Assembly: GCA_036245805.1 (NCBI GenBank)
Contig: BTRK01000002.1
Span: 8,490,689-8,554,688 of the forward strand
DNA length: 64,000 bases
DNA from: Pristionchus mayeri
Lineage: Eukaryota; Nematoda; Chromadorea; Rhabditida; Neodiplogasteridae
Direction of reading: 5' to 3'
Shown here: positions 23,601 to 34,062 of the stretch, piece by piece
How the letters are laid out: every line of letters starts with the position of its first letter
Position numbering within the stretch: position 1 is the first letter of the stretch
The notes under the pieces: model-generated
Seen by the model: only the letters and a program-made list of their open reading frames with translations
Database searches by the model: none
Told to the model about the DNA's origin: nothing
Translations under genes and position numbers: made by a program

Positions 23601-26086
23601 CGTATCCGCCGGCTGCGTATCTGCAAAAAGTAAAACATTGGAGTAAAAAATGATGTTATTGGTGTGCAAACTGACAAAGGCCCACATTTTACCATCGATG
23701 ACACCCGTTGCGATGCCTGTCCGAATATTTGAAGGTTGGCTGTACCCCAAATAAATACATCTAAAAATGGATTGAAGATCTCAAAACAAATCGGAAAAGT
23801 TCCTTCGAATGAAAATATACAAAAAAACCTTGTGATTCACTGCAACAACGTTCTGTCGAGAATACAAATATTGAGAAGGTTGGCATCATAAAAAAATAAA
23901 ATAAAAATATTATTGTTACAAAACATAATCTCTGAAAACAAATAACATGAATATAATAATTGAATGAATGGGATAACACTGACTAGTCCATGTATTTCTC
24001 AACGGGTTGTAGATCATGAGGAATCTATGATCCGGACGCAGCTCATTCGTGGGTTCGAATTTTTGACAATACCTGTAAATAAATACTAATTTCATTTCCT
24101 GGATTTACAACCGAATAAACCTAGTGCAAAAACCAATGTATGTGCTGCGTCCGTATTTCTTCTGCTCGTGGTAAACGTGCTCATGTCTAAATTACTCCCT
24201 CTGTTTCTGATAAATTCCTGTGAAATTAAGGTATTATTTTTTTGAAAATCAGTAATTCTACAAACCTTCGATTTAGCTATGAACGAAACACAATCTTGAC
24301 TGCCCATCGCCCATTCGGGATTATCCACTTCATTCAGTTGTGATTCTGGAAGGATCTTTTAAGATGGTCTTTTAAGACCATGACCTATTCATGGTTTCGC
24401 GCTGCTCCCCTCGATTTGAGGGGAGCAGTGCGAAACGACGTATCGGCGGTCATGGTTAAAAATCGATCGGTAGGTCAATGGCAGGTCAAGACTGGGTACC
24501 GTACCCAATCGATAGTACAGTACTACCAGATAATGTATACCACTACCGTAACCCCCGATTATCGCAAACTAACTTTATTTTTAAAAAGTCTTTACACCGT
24601 GCCCAATCGATTCTACAGTACCAAAGTCACTACCGTAAACCAGTTCGATGAGTAAGATCAGTTCCTTGGGTCGAACAATTTTCAAAATTGTCAAAAAAAT
24701 TCTAAAAATCCTAAATCGATAATAAATTGATTCTACAGTAATTAGAGGTCCGGTAGGATACTTAAAATATTTTTACTATCGATGTTGAATTTTTAGATAT
24801 TTGACCCAAGGAACTGGATCTGACCCATGGAACTGGGTTACGGTAGTGACTTTGGTATTGCACACTTGATTGGAAACATTACAAGGACTTTTTAAAATTA
24901 AATTTGTTTGCGATAATCGAGGATTGCGTGGTATATTGTATCTGGTAGTACTGTATGATCGATTGGGTACGGTAACTAGTCCAGAGCTTCCATTGACCTA
25001 ATGATCGATTGTTGACCATGATCATTCATTGTTCAGCGCAGCCCCCCCTCTAATCGAGGGGAGCAGTGCGAAACCATGAGTAGGGGGTCATGGGGGTCGC
25101 CGCCGGCGTGTGCAACTATGATTGGAATTCCTACACTCACTTTACAATCTGATCCGGGCCTATATTATTATTATCGATCCGTCGAGATATCGCTTCGAAG
25201 ACCTGAAATTTAGACGAGTCAAGAATTCATTTCAAGATTGAGAATAACCTGCTTCTCCTCATCAACGTAGAGTGAATCCCGCTGAAGTATTTCCACCAGA
25301 TCATTGAACGACCATTCGAGAAACGAAAAGGTTCGGGAGATACGGACAAAGTTTCTCTGAAATGTATGGCTTGTTTTGTATGAACACGTGTAAGATAACA
25401 CTTATTGTGATACATCGATATAATTGAGCAAAGACGCTTGTATTTTACTGTATCCAACACTATTGCACAGATTAAGAATTTGAAGCGCATTCTCATAGTT
25501 CATTCGATTTTTCATGAAGTATGCGCAAGCGTCAATGACACAATCCTGCAATAAATGTTTGATGTGCATTGCGCTACTCAGAGAAAGATATTAACGATTT
25601 GAAGGTAAAACGCAGCCGAGAATAAGTCCTGAAAATTATCGACCGTAATATTATAGTTACAGTTCCTGAGTAGGCATAGTCCAGCAAGGATTTAATGATG
25701 GACGCATTTAACCCTGAATAATACTCTGTTGTTATAAACATGAACCGAAACTAACCCAAGCAGTTTGCGGTCATATCAATTTCACCCGTATGGGCCTCAT
25801 TCATATTAGACTCAAAAAGAGCACGGAAATATGGAATTCTTGCACACATAACAACCTTGAACAGTGTTCATTATACGTGTCCCCGCCATTTCGACGGCAT
25901 TACCTTGTGTACATGAACCTTTTCACCATCGACTACAATTGTTGTATCATAATCAGATTCATGGTTTATGTTCTTTACTTTATCATTGGCTTCCTGTAGA
26001 TAAGTAATGTTATGGAAATTTATTACTTTATGCAACCTCGGAATGTGATACGACAAATTCGTCGGGATGATCAGGTCCATCGACAT
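17696..26086 (-). CDS. BTB-BACK-Kelch protein gene, interrupted by transposons
   Basis: Kelch-like proteins usually bring substrates to the CUL3 ubiquitin ligase. The ATG at 26,086 opens MSMDLIIPTN. The BTB domain follows with DYDTTIVVDGEKVHVHK and, after a 50-nt intron, RIPYFRALFESNMNEA (25.78-25.98 kb). BACK segments include LNYID, joined by a splice to RNFVRISRTFSFLEW, and LVEILQRDSLYVDEE (25.15-25.5 kb). Kelch repeats run from 24.1 kb down: FLMIYNPLRNTWTS, YAAGGYANNRSFSI, GWSTLPPMSTSREFASS, WTQIDPMNEKKTHFAVA, then SNTVERYDPITNIWTTLG. A final repeat, FVSCGRLMVFGGQDE, and the stop at 17,696 lie beyond the hAT insertion. Near 25,660 the BTB frame slips by 2 nt between VTI and ITVDNFQDLF. If real, the gene is a pseudogene. 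Confidence 0.8.
18028..22454 (-). mobile_element. hAT transposon (4.43 kb) inside the Kelch gene
   Basis: The direct repeat gtgtctct flanks the element (18,020-18,027 and 22,455-22,462); 8 bp is the hAT hallmark. The left end ttgggttgccggtacgaata and the inverted right end tagggatgcaggaacgaatt agree at most of their first 20 positions. Subterminal regions on both sides are rich in gagagagagcgaactattcg-type repeats in opposite orientation, likely transposase-binding sites. The element lies in an intron of the Kelch gene on the same strand. Confidence 0.85.
18472..21434 (-). pseudogene. hAT family transposase, two inactivating lesions
   Basis: Exon 1 (21,231-21,434) is a BED zinc finger: GVWVHFKRL, then CKLC and LHNHLRSTHP. 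Exon 2 (20,963-21,161) includes FFPESEWSTFPSRTTLTDSI. Later exons hold the RNase H-like core: VTLVTDSWTGKG, IVPDSAANVRKAV and CTNHQLHIMV, then TRWGSELRMIKAAL and LEPFDRFTNEV. The C-terminal dimerisation region has EALDFWRTNQNKFPR and, after an intron, SPLTSVSAERVFSAADELN. A long acidic tail ends at 18,472. Lesions: a 7-nt T run near 19,450 shifts the frame by one between LLKKWDN and FFEDNDVLKPDFF, and a TAA follows FEETQTVLIA near 19,210. Otherwise introns and domains are complete, so the insertion seems fairly recent. Confidence 0.85.
24378..25093. mobile_element. 716-bp palindromic element in a Kelch intron
   Basis: The ends are complementary: ccatgacc ... catggtttcgcgctgctccc on the left and gggagcagtgcgaaaccatg ... 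ggtcatgg on the right. Inner pairs such as ggtacggta / taccgtacc and cactaccgtaa / ttacggtagtg continue to the centre. No transposase is present. It sits between the BACK-encoding and the first Kelch-encoding exons. Confidence 0.75.
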
Positions 26087-26599
26087 TGATTTGTATGCTT
26101 GAATGGCGTGTTTCTAGATGAAAGAAGTGAACAAACCGCAAGTATTAAATAATGATGGATTCGGAGACGCCATCGAGATGAATCAATAGGGCACTCAATA
26201 AAGACGAGATGACTGAAGGGCACTCTTAATAAAGAAGAGGTGGTAGCTGAAAACATCCAACACATCGTATTAATTGTATTGAGCTGAGGATGATTAAGCA
26301 AAGGCAAACCAGCGATGAATAATGCAATATGTGAGATAAATCTGAAACAAGGCATGGGCAGACGCGTGTCATCGATGAGTCGAAACGCGCGCGAAATGCA
26401 TATACTTACAGTAAGAACATGGCATTAGACAGGCGATTCCGCTCAAGAGTTTCGTGCGTGATTTATCATGACTCATTTGAGGCAATTTCAACTCACTATC
26501 TCACGATATATAACTCATTGTGGTATCATAACATATTATAGTGCCCTGTCCTTTAACTATTTGGCAGTTTCAATTATCGATTTTACACTTTCCCCTCTC

Positions 26600-26710
26600 T
26601 GCACACTTGCCAGACCATCTTGGAAGGCTTTAGTGAGAATTTTGTGTAATTACATTTTCGTTTCTCTACACTCTCCATCGCTCGTTCGAATAGCAGAGAG
26701 TGTAAATAGA
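26600..26710. repeat. Short hairpin upstream of the Kelch gene
   Basis: Imperfect arms of the ctctacactctc / gagagtgtaaatagagag type, similar in style to the 108-bp hairpin family. It lies about 0.5 kb upstream of the Kelch start on that gene's strand. The boundaries are uncertain. Confidence 0.35.
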
Positions 26711-26846
26711 GAGTGGGATAAGATTACCCGAAAAAAAGAGACAAAAACAGAAAGTAATAAGTAAACTCCGTTTTTTGTCAATACTTAACAATGACGAAAA
26801 ATAGCAGCGAAACCTAAGAATTTTCATAAAATAATTATTTTATTTA

Positions 26847-26951
26847 TCACTCTCCAGTACGTCGCAAATTCGTGAGCGCGGCACTATCCACATCAATTTT
26901 GAATGCTCCCTTACCATCCACGCGAGGTTCTAATCTGTGAGGAGCAAACAT
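26847..26951 (-). CDS. Terminal exon or tiny ORF, unrecognised (MFAPHRLEPRVDG...)
   Basis: After a good acceptor (tttttcag) a 34-codon frame starts with ATG, reads MFAPHRLEPRVDGKGAF and IDVDSAALTNLRRTGE, and stops at 26,847. Codon use looks coding. If it is the last exon of a gene, the upstream part would lie toward 27.1 kb and beyond, where the 5.5-kb Tc1-like element is inserted. An exon-like sequence with VPQSLPPNGIAATRHG at about 32,660-32,720 lies on the far side of that element. Whether the two belong together is untested. Confidence 0.35.
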   Translation of the reverse strand: MFAPHRLEPRVDGKGAFKIDVDSAALTNLRRTGE

Positions 26952-27151
26952 CTGAAAAACAGCATTAATGAATATTTAAACTACTGTCATTATTCATACA
27001 ATTAACAGTTCTGAAACGAGGGTTTATAAAAATATTTGCCATCAAAGTATACATTACTTAATTGCTGACATTCACCGAAGCACTAACAACAACAACGCAT
27101 ATAACAAGAAATGAAAGCTGATGCTCTACTACATGGCCAAATAATTCCAAA

Positions 27152-28250
27152 GTCACCCCGACTTTGAGGGGGCTTTTACCCCCTTCAAAATGTATAACTT
27201 TTTGGCTATTTTTGGCTATGGGCTTCTTTCGTCAAGGTCTATCGATTGGTGTACTCAGATCTGCATATTTCCCATTTGGTCTTTGATCTTGGCGGTCTCC
27301 CGCCTCCTCCCCCCTCCACTCATTTCCATACTCCCTTGTGTGGGAGAGAGACCTTTGTTTCCATTCCACTCTTTCAATTCTGCTCACATCGTTCGGTTGG
27401 TTAGTGCTTTCGCTTGTTGGTTCGACTCGCTTTCAGATATCCATACAGCGTATCGGCTACAGTATCCAGACGGGAGATTGAGCCAGATCAACTAACGCGC
27501 AGCACTTTCGCACTGGAATCATGTAAGATGGGTGCCGATTTGGAGTCAGAACAGTAAGCTTTCCATGCCGTTTATTGATTCATCGATCTTCAGGTGATCT
27601 ACCGTGTATTCTTGTCATTTTTTTCGATTCAAGAGATCATGATGCATTTCTTGTTAGCCAACTTTTTTATGATAAGGAAAGTTAATTCGAAGGAAAAAAT
27701 GGTGAAATTTGTCTTTTAAGTTTAAAAACAATTTTTATTTAAAAAATTCAATAAAATGTTGAGGTACCGTAATTCATAAATTTGATCCAAACGGAAAAAT
27801 GTTTGACGTGGAACGGAAAAATCACAACTCTTTCTTCGACAGAGCTCCCTCATTTTAAAACTTTTACGCTTTTGATTCGCTTGTTTTCTTTGGATAATCG
27901 TTATGTGTGATGTGATCGCATGTTAATTCCAGTCCCACTTGGCTCACTCGCCTCCTCGCCCATTAGGATTCATTCGAAGAATGGAGTTGCAGTCCTTATC
28001 AGATGAGTCCATCCTTTCAATTTCGAATCAGCACCCATTAGGGATTAGATCGAACAGGTGTATAGCTTGTGAGGAATGTCTTTGCAGCGTGGGTCCGCTA
28101 GGATCCATTTTTAAATGGAACTTCTCGGGAAGTTGTGAAAAAAGGAGCGAAAGAAGAACTTTATCAAGGACATGTAACAGGTACATCTTACATTATACAC
28201 TTAGAATAATACTAAAACAACGATGAACCAGGGCTTAATTAGGACGGGGC
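27152..28250. repeat. Left 1.1-kb terminal inverted repeat
   Basis: Pairs with 31,555-32,654. It contains open frames of up to about 100 codons that appear identically in the other repeat (for example 27,939-28,226). They have no known domain and lie downstream of both internal genes, so they are probably not coding. Confidence 0.9.
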
Positions 28251-28293
28251 ATTAGATAATATCGTAATATCATTTTTTTAAAATCTATTGAAG

Positions 28294-29680
28294 CTAGAAC
28301 TCAAAGTCAGAATGGACCGAGTTATCGCGATCCATCGCAGATCCCTCCCCGTCTCCCATACTCATGCGCTCATTATATTCTCCCTCCCTCTCATCCTCAT
28401 ATTCATCATTCACTCTATTAGCATGAGCAGCATTATCCAGATCGATGGCGTCGCACTCCTCTAAGTATGAAATGAGCGCTGGCTTCTGGATCGAGTAGGT
28501 GTCAGAGTTGATGCGACGTCGGTTGTTCCAGTTAATCCTGTAGTTATTCTATCAATAGTTCCAAAAGAGTATTCCCTCACGCCCTCGCGACTGGCGACCA
28601 CTTCGTCGAGAAATCCTGTTCACTATTGCAGCGGAGAGCAAGGAATGTCTAAATGATCAGTCCAATCACTTTCGAAAAGTCTTAGGTACCTCTCTTACAT
28701 ACACCATTTTAGCAGGATTCCTCTTCTGAAGAGGAATAAGGTGCTCTGGGGTATCGTGGAAGAGAGCATCCACGAGCTCTCTTGCGAACTCGAGGTCTCT
28801 GGGGGCTTTGAGGGAAAATTCAGCCACTTTCTCACGGGGGAAATAGTCCCGGGCTCTCCCTAGAAACAAGAAATTCAGTTGAAGGAATTCAGTTGTATCA
28901 AACTTACTCTGCATTACTGGCTTGGTAGCCATGTTGTCTTTAATGAATGAAAGAACACTCATTATTTCCTTCTGATTCTCCCTCAATTCGTTAGTCTGCT
29001 CTGCTAACTGGGCGACCTATAGGAAGGAGTTCATTGTTAGTCCATTAAACTTGTGCTTGACCATAATCTAAAGGGACTCACACTGCTTCTCGTAGCTTCT
29101 ACAACGGGTCGAAGGAGATTAATTGCAATGGAATTGTCAGCAGGGGGAGGAGGAAGAGGGACACTCTGTCTAAATATTCAGCGGTTTTACTTCTTTCGTT
29201 TCTGAACTACCTGGTAGTAGATGCCGCTGCAGCCGGTGGAGCGAGAAAGGAGACCTGCCGAGATTGAGACCGAGGTTCTAAAGAAGATAAATCAGTTGTA
29301 TTTAATTTCAGATTTGACACCTCATTTCACTGGTCGCAGCTGGTGCGAGAGAACTGCTGGAGCTACAGTAGAGGGAGCCTCATAGAGGGAGACATCTCCA
29401 TCTAATTACTCGTTTGTTTATGTTGACTTGTAAGATAACAAGCATAAATTTACTGATTGCTGTGCACTCTTATTGACACACACATAGGGGGTGGAGGTCA
29501 AAATTTCTGACCAGATTCTTCCGCGAGTGCGGAACGCACGCTGGCAGTAGTGGGTGGAGGGAGGGAGGGGTGAGTGGAGGCAGCTGAGGCAGCTTTCCTC
29601 TTCCTAGTCAGCATCTTAGTCGGCTCCGCACGCGTCTGCCCCTTCCTCGTGGATGAACGAGCTCCTGATATGGAATTCAC
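28294..29680 (-). CDS. Second gene of the Tc1-like element, coiled-coil protein of unknown function
   Basis: Exon-like blocks run from about 29.68 kb. The first has a basic N-terminal region with KMLTRKRKAASAAS, then Pro/Ser-rich sequence. At about 29,090-29,170 comes PPPPADNSIAINLL and LRPVVEATRSS. At 28,920-29,020 comes VAQLAEQTNELRENQKEIM, a likely coiled coil. After a 48-nt intron the core reads ARDYFPREKVAEFSLKAPRD, then ELVDALFHDTPEHLIPLQKR and MVYVREVPKTFRK. A last block has NWNNRRRINSDTYSIQKPAL and a very acidic tail ending at 28,294. A frame change near 28,550 may be a lesion or an unresolved intron. I do not recognise the family. A basic, coiled-coil, acidic-tailed protein beside a transposase could be a DNA-binding partner. 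Confidence 0.6.
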
Positions 29681-30224
29681 TCACTCATCCATCAGGACTA
29701 GACGAGGGTACGATGAACATAATGCACAATTGTATCGAAGAAGTGGTATGATACTGTATATGTACTCATTGAGTGGAGAGAAGTAATGTAGAATCACTCA
29801 CTTGGCTCCCTCCTCATGAATGCAAGACAGTCTGCCTTACTCCCCACAAAAATTGTCTTCCTCTCAAATAACATCCCGAGTGAATGTAGATAGGTTACTG
29901 TAGCAGGGGGGTTGGTGCAAACTCAACCAGCTCTTATGTCGATGACCGGGCATATCTCTCTCAGAGTTGGGTCATTTGGGCATTCACCCACGAAGAATGA
30001 CATCGTTCTGGTCTCAAAAGAACTCTTTAAACACTTAGAAAACGATAGAGACGACCACACAACAGAACAAGAAAAGATGAGAATGCATCTGATTTCAATA
30101 ATCCCTTTGTTCTCTGACACTTCCTCGACTATTCATTACCATATAGTGTCATTCATTTATCGATTTTATCGTCTCTCTTGTTGGTCCATCGTTCATCGTT
30201 ATTAATATTTATTCTCATCTGCAG
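29681..30224. promoter_or_regulatory. Divergent intergenic region of the Tc1-like element
   Basis: About 540 bp between the presumed starts of the two opposed genes, so it should hold both promoters, since the terminal repeats lie at their 3' ends. No TATA or initiator motif stands out. Confidence 0.35.
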
Positions 30225-31551
30225 ATGAATTTGACAAAAGAAATGGAAGATATCTGCAGAGCACAAATGTTCATTGGGAGGAAAGGGAGAGAAATTCATC
30301 GTCATCTCGAAAATTTGAAGCACAAAGTTTCGTACCAATCGGTTCTCACGTTTGTGAAGAAGGAGAACGAAAGGAAATCGGGGACAGCTAGAGTGTACAA
30401 GTGAGATAAGAGTTGACAACATATAGACTTTTGTGAATTGAGAAGAAAAAAATATTTAAGAAGTTATGTGTTCGGAGAAGATAGTGAAAAGGTACAACAA
30501 ATTGTGAAGGATAAATACAAGGAAGACAAGAGGGCCTCAGAACGACAGGTATTGATACTATTCATCTTTTATTAGCGTTCTCGCAACCCCAAGCACTCTT
30601 GCATCTAAACCACGATTCATCATCTCATTGAGATTCGACCTCGAATCAAGAGAGACGAAGATATCGACATCTCTCGATCTGTTTTGCAGTCGATGAAAAG
30701 GGCATCATCACTTAAGACATATGCACCCCTGTACGTATAACAAAATTAGGAAATCTGATCAACTATGATTGCTGTTTCTAGGAGTGTACCAAAGATCAAG
30801 CCTGATCAGGCAGCTCGACGATTATCAATGGTAGAACGATGGATTGCAAATGGGGAACGCTTCGATTACTGGGTTAGAATAGCAAGATAATTAAGTTATC
30901 AACCTCCTCTTAGATATTCTCTGATGAGTGTTCCCTTTCTCTATGCGGGAACACCCATCAAGTAACTACTGACGATGTCGCCGATCCTGCCCGCCTCTTG
31001 CCGACTCAAGCCTTCCCTGAAAAGTCAGTAATTTCTATTCCGTTGTGAATTTAATATGCGTCTTAGGTTGCCGTTTGGGGTGCCATTTCTCGATTGGGAA
31101 GAGGACCCCTCGTGTTTCTAAAGAAAATGGAGAAGCTGAAGGACATATCTCGTACATATCTCGAGATTCTCCAAGAGCACCTTCTTCCCTACATCGATTC
31201 AACCTTTGGGAGACAAGACGCCATCTACATGCAGGACGGAGCGAGATGTCATACATCTCGCCATGCATTGGACACACTCAGAAACCAGTGGGGGATCAAT
31301 GTGGCTGAGTGGGCTCCCTGTTCTCCAGATTCGAGTTTATTTGGAGGGAGCTGAAGATCTTCGTAGAGTGGGAGGTCAAGCCAACCACAAGATCAGACCT
31401 AATCATGGCAATAGAGACCTTTTGGGAAACCAAACTGACCCCTGAGATGTGCAATATGTATTATGACCACTGCATAGATAACGCAAAATCGGTTAAAGCA
31501 GCCAAAGGAACCGCAATTGCAGAACATAGGACCAAACATGTATATAATTAA
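30225..31551 (+). pseudogene. Tc1/IS630-type DDE transposase, broken at the third catalytic motif
   Basis: Cuts and pastes the element through DDE chemistry. ATG at 30,225 follows tctgcag. Exon 1 (to 30,400) has a helix-turn-helix, IGRKGREIHRHLENLKHKVS; exon 2 is 30,461-30,548. Further exons give PKIKPDQAARRLSMVERW, then FSDECSLSLCGNTH (first Asp), VAVWGAISRLGRGPLVF, IYMQDGARCHTSRHALDTL (second Asp) and WAPCSPD. There the frame breaks at 31,329-31,333: FIWRELKIFVEWEVKP continues in another frame, consistent with loss of about 10 nt covering most of the usual LNPIE motif. A possible TAA also lies in the third block, unless an alternative acceptor is used. The C-terminus ends at 31,551, just before the right repeat. 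Confidence 0.8.
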
Positions 31552-31554
31552 TTC

Positions 31555-32654
31555 CCCCGTCCTAATTAAGCCCTGGTTCATCGTTGTTTTAGTATTATTC
31601 TAAGTGTATAATGTAAGATGTACCTGTTACATGTCCTTAATAAAGTTCTTCTTTCGCTCCTTTTTTCACAACTTCCCGAGAAGCTCCATTTAAAAATGGA
31701 TCCTAGCGGACCCACGCTGCAAAGACATTCCTCACAAGCTATACACCTGTTCGATCTAATCCCTAATGGGTGCTGATTCGAAATTGAAAGGATGGACTCA
31801 TCTGATAAGGACTGCAACTCCATTCTTCGAATGAATCCTAATGGGCGAGGAGGCGAGTGAGCCAAGTGGGACTGGAATTAACATGCGATCACATCACACA
31901 TAACGATTATCCAAAGAAAACAAGCGAATCAAAAGCGTAAAAGTTTTAAAATGAGGGAGCTCTGTCGAAGAAAGAGTTGTGATTTTTCCGTTCCACGTCA
32001 AACATTTTTTCCGTTTGGATCAAATTTGTGAATTACGGTACCTCAACATTTTATTGAATTTTTTAAATAAAAATTGTTTTTAAACTTAAAAGACAAATTT
32101 CACCATTTTTTCCTTCGTATTAACTTTGCTTATCATAACAAAAGTTGGCTAACAAGAAATGCATCATGATCTATTGAATCGAAAAAAATGACAAGAATAC
32201 ACGGTAGATCACCTGAAGATCGATGAATCAATAAACGGCATGGAAAGCTTACTGTTCTGACTCCAAATCGGCACCCATCTTACATGATTCCAGTGCGAAA
32301 GTGCTGCGCGTTAGTTGATCTGGCTCAATCTCCCGTCTGGATACTGTAGCCGATACGCTGTATGGATATCTGAAAGCGAGTCGAACCAACAAGCGAAAGC
32401 ACTAACCAACCGAACGATGTGAGCAGAATTGAAAGAGTGGAATGGAAACAAAGGTCTCTCTCCCACACAAGGGAGTATGGAAATGAGTGGAGGGGGGAGG
32501 AGGCGAGAGACCGCCAAGATCAAAGATCAAATGGGAAATATGCAGATCTGAGTACACCAATCGATAGCCCTTGACGAAAGAAGCCCATAGCCAAAAAGAG
32601 CCAAAAAGTTATACATTTTGAAGGGGGTAAAAGCCCCCTCAAAGTCGGGGTGAC
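31555..32654. repeat. Right 1.1-kb terminal inverted repeat
   Basis: Reverse complement of 27,152-28,250 with a handful of single-base differences. This near identity implies recent gene conversion between ends or a young insertion. Confidence 0.9.
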
Positions 32655-33165
32655 ATGGGGTGACACACCGTGCCGCGTCGCGGCGATCCCGTTAGGGGGG
32701 AGACTCTGCGGTACTGTAAAAATATATGCAGATGATATCAGCGTGGGAAGCACATAATGATTGATTACCTTTAATCTCTCCCGTTCGCACCTCACCACTC
32801 ATTTGAAGAGCCATAAGGCCGAAAGGCGGTCAAAGAGATTCCCAGATAACCCCTTGTGGGCTGGGGCGAATTAAAAGTTCATGAGAATGTCGTGAGAATT
32901 AGGTTATAGCATCCTTCTGTTCACACCACATCACTCACTTCGAACTTGGATAGGCCCACCAGGAGTTAGATGCGATATACGTTGAGGGCGCTTTTCGCAT
33001 CACGGTGCGTTAGTGAGTTCCTGGGAATTTGGTAAAAAGCGATTACAAACAGGCATACACACAGCTCAGTTAGCGATATCATGAATCTACATCGTTGTCA
33101 GTGGTGTACAGAGGCATAGACGTTGCCCCAATATCATAGTACGAGAGAGGAGGACATTGGTTTAA

Positions 33166-33238
33166 GGGGGTATAGCTCAGTGATCAGAGAACCCGACACG
33201 TAATCGGAAGGTCGCTGGCTCGAATCCAGCTGCCTTCA
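33166..33238 (+). tRNA. tRNA-Thr(CGU)-like sequence, probably a pseudogene
   Basis: A 73-nt sequence with tRNA layout. The acceptor arms ggggggta-type / tgccttc pair with G:U help. The A box is tagctcagtga. The anticodon stem ccga/tcgg holds loop cacgtaa, and the T stem gctgg/ccagc holds loop ctcgaat. The anticodon reads CGU (Thr). Position 33 is A instead of the nearly invariant U, and the T loop starts with C, which weakens the B box (ggctcgaatcc). One D-stem pair is also bad. It may be a decayed tRNA or the head of a tRNA-derived SINE. Confidence 0.55.
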
Positions 33239-33339
33239 TCCACTATTGAAGGCTCGTGGCATTCCCTACAGTGACATAAATTTGCCTAGCCAATAGTCCT
33301 CATTCCGAAACCCCGAACTACAAATCGACGATTGTGTGA

Positions 33340-33660
33340 TTGAATTACGATTGTGACTGTGCTTGTAGGGTCTGTGATTGTGTTATGTGTGTGTCTGAAA
33401 TCACAATTTTGTTCCTGATTTTGAAATATTGTGTAATGAGCACAAATTTCATCGGGAAATCAATGAATCGACATATTTGTAGTTTGTAAACGGAAAAGGA
33501 TATGATTGTGATTATTACGACTCTGTTTGTGTTCAATGTGTGTCTGAAATCACAATGTATTAAAGTGCTAATCACAATGTCTTCACGTTCTTGAGCACAA
33601 AAGCTAATTGGAAAATCAGAAAAGCGATGGATGATTGATAATTGATAACATGTGAGTAAT
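33340..33660. repeat. Two diverged direct repeats of about 160 bp
   Basis: The order tgtgtctgaaatcacaat, then gagcacaaa and a gaaaatcag/gggaaatca motif, occurs twice (about 33,385-33,470 and 33,535-33,625). The start is also rich in gattgtga units. Looks like an old tandem duplication; no coding signal. Confidence 0.45.
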
Positions 33661-34062
33661 GCGTTAACAACGACAAAACTCTGGCGCAATATTGTACAGG
33701 GAAAACAAATGACGTCAGTTTACGATTCGACTCTGAGTCACCCTGCTCATCTTATCAAAGTGTGCACACATGCGAACTGGATCTGTCCCAGAAAATGAAC
33801 CAATAAAAAATCACATTGCGGAGCGCCCCTTGGAACAACCGATATAACGGTACAGCAATAATTACACTTTATTCGTCATGTGCATGAATATTCACAAACA
33901 ATTTATCAAGACAAACATTCCTATGGGATAACCTGTAAACCAAAATCCGAGATCATTGAAGTGATATTGCGAGGCAATTTTCCAAGAGCATTTAGAAAGA
34001 CGAATACAAAATATCCTAGCGTTCTAATCTAAACATGTTCAAAAAACTAAAATGCAAACAAA

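Larger units (their letters stand above)
27152..32654. mobile_element. Tc1/IS630-like transposon, 5.5 kb, 1.1-kb inverted repeats, two divergent genes
   Basis: The left repeat (27,152-28,250) and right repeat (31,555-32,654) are reverse complements over about 1,100 bp with only a few differences. Outer ends are gtcaccccgactttgaggg; inner ends are cttaattaggacgggg. Between them a plus-strand DDE transposase reads toward the right repeat and a minus-strand gene of unknown function reads toward the left. They diverge from about 29.7-30.2 kb. A clean TA duplication was not seen at the borders; extra gtcacccc sequence outside the right end suggests a slightly longer repeat there, truncated on the left. 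Confidence 0.85.

Noticed and set aside
25640..25680. 32-nt intron in the BTB region
   Set aside because: Shorter than any other intron here and would remove conserved BTB residues; a 2-nt frame slip explains the reading better.
27939..28226. 95-codon frame present identically in both 1.1-kb inverted repeats
   Set aside because: Conservation follows from the repeats being near identical copies of each other; no known domain and no intron signals. Kept only as part of the repeats.
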